Assembly: GCA_023416965.1 (NCBI GenBank)
Contig: JAEZGJ010000175.1
Span: 1-35,795, forward strand
Origin: Pseudomonadota bacterium
GTDB taxonomy: Bacteria; Pseudomonadota; Alphaproteobacteria; Rhizobiales; Phreatobacteraceae
Direction of reading: 5' to 3'
Length of the DNA: 35,795 nucleotides
Below, one piece after another: positions 30,451 through 35,795 of this stretch. Position 1 is the stretch's first letter, and each line of letters starts with the position of its first letter. The notes below the pieces were generated by a model. It had not been told where the DNA came from. It worked only from the letters and a program-made list of their open reading frames with translations, and searched no databases. The position numbers and the translations under genes were made by a program.

Positions 30451-31784
30451 GAGAAATCCGCCCCGAGGCCGCGCATCAGCCCCACGAAGTCGGGGAAGCT
30501 GGTGGCGATGAACGCGGTGTCGTCCACGGTCATGGGCTGGGCCGTGGCGAGGCCCATGACGAGGAAGCTCATGGCGATGCGGTGGTCCATGTGGGTCGCC
30601 ACCGTCCCGCCGCCGGGCGCCTTGCCGTCGCCGGCGACGACGAGGTCGTCGCCCTCGATGGTGTGGGCGACGCCGGCCGCGGCAAGGCCCGCCGAAACCG
30701 CCGCGAGGCGGTCGGATTCCTTCACGCGCAGCTCGTGCAGGCCGCGCATCCGCGTCGGCCCCTCGGCGAAGGCGGCAGCGACGGCGAGCACCGGATATTC
30801 GTCGATCATGGAGGGCGCGCGGTGCGCCGGAACATCGACGCCGGTCAGGCGCGAGCCCCGCACGCGCAGGTCGGCGATGTCCTCCCCCGATTCCACCCGC
30901 GGGTTCAGAACCTCGATCTCGGCGCCCATCTCGATCAGCGTCGTGATCAGGCCGGTGCGCAGCGGGTTCATCATCACGCCGGTGACGGTGACGTCGGAAC
31001 CCGGAACGATGGCCGCGGCGACGATGGGGAAGGCGGCGGAGGAGGGGTCCGCCGGGACCACCACCGGGGCCGGCTTCAGCTCGGGGCGTCCGACGAGATC
31101 GATGCGCCGCCCGTGCTCGCCGTGCGGCGTCACCGTCACATCGGCGCCGAAATGGGTCAGCATCCGCTCGGTATGGTCGCGCGTCGCCTCGGTCTCGATG
31201 ACGGTGGTGATACCCGGCGCATTGAGGCCGGCGAGCAGCACGGCCGATTTCACCTGCGCCGAGGCCACGGGGGATTCATAGGTCACCGGCACGGCGTCCT
31301 TCGGCCCCTGGATGGTGATCGGCAGGCGGCCGCCCTCGCCCTGCTCCACGACGCGCACGCCGAACAGCTCCAGCGGGTCGAGGGCCCGGCGCATCGGGCG
31401 CTTGCGCAGCGAGGCGTCGCCGTCGAAGGTCGCGCGGATCGGGTGGCAGCCGATGACGCCCATCATCAGGCGGCAGCCCGTGCCGGCATTGCCGAAGTCG
31501 AGGGGGGCGTCGGGCTGCTTCAGGCCGCCCACTCCCACGCCGTGCACCCGCCAGGCCCCGGGGCCGGTGCGCTCCACCGTCGCGCCGAGCTGCCGGCAGA
31601 CCTTGGCCGTGTTGAGCACGTCCTCGCCCTCCAGGAGGCCGGTGATGCGGGTTTCGCCCACCGTCAGCAGCCCGAACATCAGGGCGCGGTGGGAAATGGA
31701 CTTGTCGCCCGGCACGGTGATCTGGCCGGTGAGGGCGGCGCCGCGGCGCGAGGTCAGCGGTATCTTGGTCTCGGATGCGCTCAA
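30447..31784 (-). CDS. aroA: 3-phosphoshikimate 1-carboxyvinyltransferase (EPSP synthase), CP4-like class II
   Basis: A 445-residue EPSP synthase of the shikimate pathway, joining shikimate-3-phosphate and PEP. PGDKSISHRALMFG carries Lys28, followed by DFGNAGTGCRLMMG. ASAQVKSAVLLAGLN, RAPSMIDEYPVLAVAAAFAE and ELRVKESDRLAAV are typical. It resembles the Agrobacterium CP4 enzyme along its length. At the position of CP4 Ala100, which confers glyphosate insensitivity, this protein has Gly101. The start appears to be TTG at 31784, as no ATG lies between it and the active-site region. It heads the aroA-cmk-XRE operon. A candidate promoter lies at 31826-31854. Confidence 0.95.
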   Translation of the reverse strand: MSASETKIPLTSRRGAALTGQITVPGDKSISHRALMFGLLTVGETRITGLLEGEDVLNTAKVCRQLGATVERTGPGAWRVHGVGVGGLKQPDAPLDFGNAGTGCRLMMGVIGCHPIRATFDGDASLRKRPMRRALDPLELFGVRVVEQGEGGRLPITIQGPKDAVPVTYESPVASAQVKSAVLLAGLNAPGITTVIETEATRDHTERMLTHFGADVTVTPHGEHGRRIDLVGRPELKPAPVVVPADPSSAAFPIVAAAIVPGSDVTVTGVMMNPLRTGLITTLIEMGAEIEVLNPRVESGEDIADLRVRGSRLTGVDVPAHRAPSMIDEYPVLAVAAAFAEGPTRMRGLHELRVKESDRLAAVSAGLAAAGVAHTIEGDDLVVAGDGKAPGGGTVATHMDHRIAMSFLVMGLATAQPMTVDDTAFIATSFPDFVGLMRGLGADFS

Positions 31785-31825
31785 GGTCGGCGGGTCCCGT
31801 CCGTTCGAAAAAGCGGTGCCCGCGC

Positions 31826-31854
31826 TCTATCCCGCGCCGCAAGCCTCTTGACAA
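31826..31854 (-). promoter_or_regulatory. candidate sigma70 promoter for aroA
   Basis: On the minus strand, TTGTCA (31849-31854), 17 bases, then GATAGA (31826-31831). The transcript would start near 31819, leaving a leader of about 35 bases. Its -35 overlaps that of the divergent promoter at 31848-31876 because TTGACAA reads as a -35 in both directions. Confidence 0.45.
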
Positions 31855-31876
31855 GCCGGGGCTCTGCGTCCAACTG
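31848..31876 (+). promoter_or_regulatory. candidate sigma70 promoter for the TIGR02300 gene
   Basis: A perfect -35 TTGACA (31848-31853) is followed by 17 bases and CAACTG (31871-31876), a poor -10. The start would be near 31883, giving a leader of about 36 bases with GGGAG before the GTG at 31919. Confidence 0.5.
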
Positions 31877-31918
31877 ACCCCCCTTCAAACGAAGTGTGAT
31901 CTTTTCAGGGAGTCCGCC

Positions 31919-32329
31919 GTGGCGAGACCCGAACTCGGCGTGAAGCGCATCTGCCCCACGACCGGCAAGAAATTCTACGACCTGAACCGCGACCCCATCG
32001 TCTCGCCCTATACGGGTGAGGTGCTCCAGCGCGTCATGTTCGAGCCCGCCCGCCGCGGCGCCGCTGCCGCCGCCGCCAAGGTCGCCCCGCAGGCGGACGA
32101 GGAGGATGCGGAGCTCGAGGTGCAGGACGCCGAGCTGGTCAGCCTCGAAGAGGCGGACGAGGAAGAAGCGTCCCCGGCCAAGGCCGCTACCCTCGACGAC
32201 GACGTCGACGTCGATGTGGAGGACACCGCCGACGACGACGACACCTTCCTCGCCGAGGACGAGGACGAGGATGACGGCGACGTCTCCGACCTCATCGGCG
32301 ATGCCGCCGACGACGAGGACGACCAGTAA
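31919..32329 (+). CDS. TIGR02300-family protein (FYDLN acid domain)
   Basis: A 136-residue protein. The conserved head is MARPELGVKRICPTTGKKFY, then DLN, including the FYDLN motif and one Cys. A hinge rich in Ala and a long acidic tail of Asp and Glu (residues about 56-136) follow. This is the alphaproteobacterial TIGR02300 family, of unknown function. The GTG start at 31919 has GGGAG at good spacing and yields the family N-terminus exactly. It is divergent from aroA, a conserved arrangement, and a strong hairpin follows its stop. Confidence 0.9.
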   Translation: MARPELGVKRICPTTGKKFYDLNRDPIVSPYTGEVLQRVMFEPARRGAAAAAAKVAPQADEEDAELEVQDAELVSLEEADEEEASPAKAATLDDDVDVDVEDTADDDDTFLAEDEDEDDGDVSDLIGDAADDEDDQ

Positions 32330-32338
32330 GGGTCGATG

Positions 32339-32372
32339 GGGCCGGCGGGCGCCAGTCGCCCGCGGCCCTCTT
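32339..32372 (+). terminator. probable terminator after the TIGR02300 gene
   Basis: GGGCC and GCGGGCG (32339-32343 and 32345-32351, one bulged G) pair with CGCCCGC and GGCCC (32357-32368) around a 5-base loop. The 12-base-pair GC stem is followed by TCTT only, so the T-run is weak and termination may be partial. Confidence 0.55.
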
Positions 32373-32392
32373 GCGCTCCGGCCGTTCCGGGC

Positions 32393-32424
32393 GTATGTGA
32401 AGGGCCGACTTCGGTCATTCATAC
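32393..32424 (+). other. imperfect hairpin in the rimP leader
   Basis: GTATG (32393-32397) pairs with CATAC (32420-32424), and inside it GGCCG (32403-32407) pairs with CGGTC (32412-32416) with one G-U. It may be a leader RNA element or an operator. A weak promoter-like pair (TTGCGC at 32371, TATGTG at 32394, 17 apart) overlaps it, so whether it is transcribed from the rimP promoter is unclear. Confidence 0.35.
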
Positions 32425-32446
32425 ACCCTCATCGATGGCGATCGTG

Positions 32447-32478
32447 AGAGTGGGTTCCTGCGGGGGCCCGCTCTTTTT
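32447..32478 (+). terminator. terminator/attenuator hairpin in the rimP-nusA leader
   Basis: AGAGTGGG (32447-32454) pairs with CCCGCTCT (32467-32474) with one G-U, around a 12-base loop, followed directly by a run of T to 32478. It has full intrinsic-terminator form but stands only 40 bases before the rimP start. It may therefore act as an attenuator of the operon that encodes NusA, which itself influences termination. Confidence 0.6.
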
Positions 32479-32517
32479 GTTTCAGCCACCGGCGAGGCCC
32501 GTTTTTCGGAGCTTCGA

Positions 32518-33333
32518 TTGTCAGCGGACGAGCCGCGCATGACCGATGAACTGCCCGCCGGGGCCAGCGCCCCGGAGGCCGATCCGCGCCTGATCGTCGA
32601 GAGCGGCGTCGCCGCCCGCGTCGCCGCCATCGTCGGGCCGGTGCTGGAGGGCCTCGGCTTCCGTCTGGTGCGCGTGCGCATCTCCGGCTCGCAGGGTGGC
32701 GGCTCGACGCTGCAGATCATGGCCGAGCGTCCCGACGGCACCTTCACTATCGACGATTGCGAGGCGACCAGCCGCGCCCTGTCGCCGGTCCTCGACGTGG
32801 AGGACCCGATCGCCGCCGCCTACAACCTGGAAATCTCCTCGCCCGGCATCGACCGGCCGCTGGTCCGCGCCGGGGACTTCGCCCGCTGGGCCGGCTATGA
32901 GGCCCGCATCGAGATGGCGGTGGCCCAGGACGGCCGCAAGCGCTTCCGCGGTTTCATCCTGGGCGCCGAGGGCACCGGCGCGAAGATCCGCCGCACCGAC
33001 GTCAAGGGCGACGAGCCGGCCGAGATCATCCTTCCCATCGAGGAGATCGGCGAGGCCCGCCTGGTGCTCACCGACGACCTGATCCGCGAGGCTCTGCGCC
33101 GCGCCAAGGCCGCCGGCCGCGCCATGGACGAGGATGACGGCGACGAGGACTTCGACGAGGACGGCGAGGAGGCCACCGACGACACCGATCTCGTCATCGT
33201 CCGCCCCGGCACGCCGCGCCCGGTGCGGGGCGCCCCGGCGCCGAAGAAGAAGCCCGCTCCCGGCACGCCCTATTCCCGTGGTCCGAAGCCCAAGGGGCCG
33301 GGCCGCTACGCCAAACCCAAACCATCCCGCTAG
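32518..33333 (+). CDS. rimP: ribosome maturation factor RimP
   Basis: A 271-residue protein. The RimP N-terminal domain spans about residues 30-105 (VLEGLGFRLVRVRI, then DDCEATSRALSPVLDVEDP) with the signature YNLEISSPGIDRPL at 102-115, followed by the SH3-like C-terminal domain. RimP assists late 30S subunit assembly. A low-complexity extension follows: an acidic segment (about 202-222), then a Pro/Lys/Arg-rich tail. This makes it much longer than E. coli RimP (about 150), as is usual in Rhizobiales. TTG at 32518 has GGAG six bases upstream; ATG at 32539 is the alternative, with a weaker site. It leads the rimP-nusA-ylxR-infB operon. Confidence 0.92.
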   Translation: MSADEPRMTDELPAGASAPEADPRLIVESGVAARVAAIVGPVLEGLGFRLVRVRISGSQGGGSTLQIMAERPDGTFTIDDCEATSRALSPVLDVEDPIAAAYNLEISSPGIDRPLVRAGDFARWAGYEARIEMAVAQDGRKRFRGFILGAEGTGAKIRRTDVKGDEPAEIILPIEEIGEARLVLTDDLIREALRRAKAAGRAMDEDDGDEDFDEDGEEATDDTDLVIVRPGTPRPVRGAPAPKKKPAPGTPYSRGPKPKGPGRYAKPKPSR

Positions 33334-33346
33334 AGGGGAACGACCC

Positions 33347-34939
33347 ATGGCCGTTTCGGCAAACCGACTGGAATTGCTGCAGATCGCGGATGCGGTGGCG
33401 CGCGAGAAGCAGATCGACCGCCAGATCGTCCTCGAGGCGATGGAGGACGCGATCCAGAAGGCGGCGCGCTCGCGCTACGGTCAGGAGACCGAGGTGCGCG
33501 CCGAGATCAATCCGAAATCCGGCGAGATCCGCCTCTCCCGCCTGCTGCAGGTGGTCGACGAGGTCGAGAACGTCGCCACCCAGATCGCCACCGACGAGGC
33601 CCGCCGCAAGAACCCCGCTGCCCAGCCCGGCGACTGGATCGCCGAGACCCTGCCGCCCTTCGACTTCGGCCGCATCGCCGCCCAGTCGGCCAAGCAGGTC
33701 ATCGTCCAGAAGGTCCGCGAGGCCGAGCGTGACCGCCAGTTCGACGAGTACAAGGACCGCGTCGGCGAGATCGTCTCCGGCCTCGTCAAGCGCGTCGAAT
33801 ACGGCAACGTGGTCGTCGATCTCGGCCGCGGCGAGGCGATCATCCGCCGCGACGAGTTGATCCCGCGCGAGATGTTCCGCAACGGCGACCGCGTCCGCGC
33901 CTATCTCTTCGACGTGCGCCGCGAGCAGCGCGGGCCGCAGATCTTCCTCTCCCGCACCCATCCGCAGTTCATGGCCAAGCTCTTCGGCCAGGAAGTGCCG
34001 GAGATCTATGACGGCATCGTCGAGATCAAGGCGGTCGCCCGCGATCCCGGCTCCCGCGCCAAGATCGCCGTGGTTTCCCGCGACTCGTCCATCGACCCGG
34101 TCGGCGCCTGCGTCGGCATGCGCGGCTCGCGCGTCCAGGCGGTGGTCGCCGAGCTGCAGGGCGAGAAGGTGGACATCATCCCGTGGAACCCGGACATCGC
34201 CACCTTCGTGGTCAATGCGCTGGCTCCCGCCGAGGTCGCCAAGGTCGTGCTCGACGAGGATCGCGAGCGCATCGAGGTGGTCGTTCCCGACCCGCAGCTC
34301 TCGCTCGCCATCGGCCGCCGCGGCCAGAACGTGCGTCTGGCTTCCCAGCTCACCGGCTGGGACATCGACATCCTCACCGAGCAGGAGGAGAGCGAGCGCC
34401 GCCAGGCGGAGTTCGAGGCCCGCACCAAGCTGTTCATGGGCGCCCTGGACGTCGACGAGGTGGTCGGCCAGCTCCTCACCTCCGAGGGCTTCCGCTCCGT
34501 CGAGGAGGTCGCCTATGTGGAGCTCTCCGACCTCGCCTCCATCGAAGGCTTCGACGAGGAGACCGCGCAGGAGCTGCAGCGCCGCGCCCTCGACACCATT
34601 GCCCGCATCGAGGCGGAGCACGACGCCCGCCGCAAGGAGCTCGGCGTCGCCGACGACCTGCGCCAGGTCGACGGGCTCACCACCGCCATGATGGTCAAGC
34701 TCGGCGAGAACGACGTGAAGTCGCTCGAGGACTTCGCCGGCTGCGTGCCGGACGACCTCGTCGGCTGGACCGAGCGCAAGGACGGCCAGTCGGTGAAGAA
34801 TGCCGGCTTCCTCGACGGTTTCGAACTCACCAAGGACGAGGCCGAGGCGATGATCATGCAGGCCCGCGTCAAGGCCGGCTGGATCGAGGCGCCCGAGGCC
34901 GGCGAAGCCGAGGCCGAGACGGCCGAAGCCGAAGCCTGA
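33347..34939 (+). CDS. nusA: transcription termination/antitermination factor NusA
   Basis: A 530-residue NusA that binds RNA polymerase and RNA to control pausing, termination and antitermination. The N-terminal polymerase-binding domain covers about residues 1-130. An S1 domain starts near 138 (GEIVSGLVKRVEYGNVVVDL), KH1 is marked by GACVGMRGSRVQAVV near 253, and KH2 by AIGRRGQNVRLASQL near 321. Two acidic helix-hairpin-helix repeats follow (about 365-425 and 440-500) with a Glu/Ala-rich tail. The ATG at 33347 has GAGGGG upstream, 13 bases after rimP. Confidence 0.97.
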   Translation: MAVSANRLELLQIADAVAREKQIDRQIVLEAMEDAIQKAARSRYGQETEVRAEINPKSGEIRLSRLLQVVDEVENVATQIATDEARRKNPAAQPGDWIAETLPPFDFGRIAAQSAKQVIVQKVREAERDRQFDEYKDRVGEIVSGLVKRVEYGNVVVDLGRGEAIIRRDELIPREMFRNGDRVRAYLFDVRREQRGPQIFLSRTHPQFMAKLFGQEVPEIYDGIVEIKAVARDPGSRAKIAVVSRDSSIDPVGACVGMRGSRVQAVVAELQGEKVDIIPWNPDIATFVVNALAPAEVAKVVLDEDRERIEVVVPDPQLSLAIGRRGQNVRLASQLTGWDIDILTEQEESERRQAEFEARTKLFMGALDVDEVVGQLLTSEGFRSVEEVAYVELSDLASIEGFDEETAQELQRRALDTIARIEAEHDARRKELGVADDLRQVDGLTTAMMVKLGENDVKSLEDFAGCVPDDLVGWTERKDGQSVKNAGFLDGFELTKDEAEAMIMQARVKAGWIEAPEAGEAEAETAEAEA

Positions 34940-34958
34940 GCCGGGGAGATGAACAGGA

Positions 34959-35711
34959 GTGGACACCGCGGTGGAGAGCGACGCGCCTGAGCCGGAACTG
35001 GACGGCGGGCCCCTGACGGGGCGCGCCGGCAGCGAGCGCACGTGCATCGTCAACCGCCGCGCCTCCTCTCCCGAAGGCCTCATCCGCTTCGTCGTCGGCC
35101 CCGATGGCACTGTCGTCCCCGACCTCAAGGCCCGGCTTCCCGGGCGCGGCGCCTGGGTGACCGCCACCCGCGCCGCCGTGGCCGAGGCTGTCAGGCGCAA
35201 GCTCTTCGCCCGCGCCTTCCGGCGCGAGGTGACCGTTCCCGCCGACCTGCCCGATCTCGTCGACCGGCTGCTGGAGGCCCAGGCCCTCGCCTCGCTCTCC
35301 CTCGCCAACAAGGCGGGCGCCGTGGTGGCGGGCTTCTCCAAGGTCGAGTCAGCGCTCTCGGGCGAGGAGGCCGCGGGCCTTATTCATGCCGCGGATGCCA
35401 GCGATGATGGGGTTCGCAAGCTCGGCCAGGTCCTGCGTCGCCTCTACGGCGACGAGCCAGACATGTTGCCGCGGGTGACGGCGTTCACCTCGCTGCAATT
35501 GGATTTGGCATTGGGGCGCATGAATGTGATACATGCTGCGCTGCTCGCCGGCGGGCCGAGCGAAAATGCACTCGCGCGCTGCACGGCCCTCGAGGTCTAC
35601 CGCACCGGTGACGTGACCGGAGGTGGGCCTCCGGCTTCCGTCAACGAGCCGAAACACCGAATTTCCAGGACCCAGCCGCCTGGGGCAGGACCAGAACCGA
35701 ATGACCGATGA
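34959..35711 (+). CDS. YlxR-family RNA-binding protein with L7Ae-like domain
   Basis: A 250-residue protein. The DUF448/YlxR domain spans about residues 20-95 (ERTCIVNRRASSPEGLIRF, then GRGAWVT), followed by an L7Ae/L30e-like fold (about 110-200, ALASLSLANKAGAVVAGFSK). The C-terminal 40 residues look disordered. YlxR proteins are RNA-binding and lie between nusA and infB in many bacteria; the two-domain form is typical of Alphaproteobacteria. Start GTG at 34959 is assumed; GTG at 34971, 11 bases after AGGAG, is an alternative. Its last bases overlap the infB start. Confidence 0.88.
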   Translation: MDTAVESDAPEPELDGGPLTGRAGSERTCIVNRRASSPEGLIRFVVGPDGTVVPDLKARLPGRGAWVTATRAAVAEAVRRKLFARAFRREVTVPADLPDLVDRLLEAQALASLSLANKAGAVVAGFSKVESALSGEEAAGLIHAADASDDGVRKLGQVLRRLYGDEPDMLPRVTAFTSLQLDLALGRMNVIHAALLAGGPSENALARCTALEVYRTGDVTGGGPPASVNEPKHRISRTQPPGAGPEPNDR

Positions 35712-35795
35712 GAAGACCTCCGGCGACAAGACCATCAGCCTGACGGGGAAGACCCTCAGCCTGAAGAAGCCCGCCGGTAACGAACAGAGCATGGT
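35701..35795 (+). CDS. infB: translation initiation factor IF-2, N-terminal fragment cut by window end
   Basis: The first 31 full codons of a frame running out of the window, encoding MTDEKTSGDKTISL, then TGKTLSLKKPAGNEQSM. Alphaproteobacterial IF-2 proteins start with this kind of Lys/Thr/Ser-rich stretch ending in a TLSLKK-type motif, and infB follows ylxR in the nusA operon. The ATG at 35701 overlaps the end of the preceding gene by 11 bases, with AGGA about ten bases upstream. The GTPase domain lies outside the window. Confidence 0.85.
   Translation, partial: MTDEKTSGDKTISLTGKTLSLKKPAGNEQSM

Noticed and set aside
32371..32399. TTGCGC-N17-TATGTG as the rimP operon promoter
   Set aside because: Each hexamer matches consensus at only about three positions; kept as a remark rather than a feature.
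33194..35341. 715-codon minus-strand open frame antisense to nusA and ylxR
   Set aside because: Low-complexity Leu/Asp/Gly/Val-rich translation without motifs; the plus-strand operon is certain.

Overview
The window is a GC-rich, almost fully coding stretch of an alphaproteobacterial chromosome, most likely order Hyphomicrobiales (Rhizobiales). I infer this from three things. The first is gene content and order: aroA-cmk diverging from a TIGR02300 (FYDLN acid domain) gene, then rimP-nusA-ylxR-infB, and gloB beside a methyltransferase. The second is a CP4-type AroA. The third is promoters matching the alphaproteobacterial general-stress sigma factor EcfG (GGAAC-N16/17-CGTT). I cannot name a genus with confidence. 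I see no insertion sequence, prophage or CRISPR array.

Layout. (1) 62-4076: a small membrane-anchored DUF883/ElaB-like protein with a perfect EcfG promoter, an amidase-signature enzyme, and a divergent pair made of a GMC flavoprotein with a Cys4 motif and a gluconate-dehydrogenase-subunit-3-like partner. (2) 4080-9892: a compact divergent cluster. The minus strand carries a MerA/Lpd-like flavoprotein, a TVP38/TMEM64 membrane protein, a CofC/MobA-like transferase and a flavoprotein resembling the N-terminal half of SelD fusions. The plus strand carries a radical SAM enzyme and a small GT2-like transferase. The two transferases look like the families called 'rSAM/selenodomain-associated transferase 1 and 2'. 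This is the best candidate for an undescribed system. (3) 9997-25285: storage and stress carbohydrate genes glgP, glgX, glgA, a DUF2934 gene, glgB, malQ, treZ and treY. Together they cover glycogen synthesis, branching, debranching, phosphorolysis and conversion of maltodextrin to trehalose. glgC is not in the window. glgX and glgA diverge from an intergenic region with an EcfG-type promoter on each strand, which ties this block to the general stress response. (4) 25570-29818: an exported type-B carboxylesterase, tRNA-Leu(CAA), a probably leaderless sdhAF4-like gene, gloB, a SAM methyltransferase and an XRE regulator. (5) 29815-35795: cmk and aroA on the minus strand, then the TIGR02300 gene, an RNA leader with a terminator-like hairpin, rimP, nusA, the ylxR/L7Ae gene and the first 95 bases of infB.

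How the genes fit together. GlgA and GlgB build glycogen. GlgP and GlgX trim and debranch it, and MalQ reshuffles the released maltodextrins. TreY isomerises the reducing end to a trehalosyl unit and TreZ releases trehalose. The 4-9.9 kb cluster has two redox flavoproteins, a radical SAM enzyme and two sugar- or nucleotide-transferase folds around a membrane protein. That looks like a small biosynthetic or modification pathway of unknown product. Non-ATG starts are common here (TTG for the GMC enzyme, rSAM, aroA, rimP and the methyltransferase; GTG for several others), so start sites were chosen from ribosome-binding sites and family N-termini.
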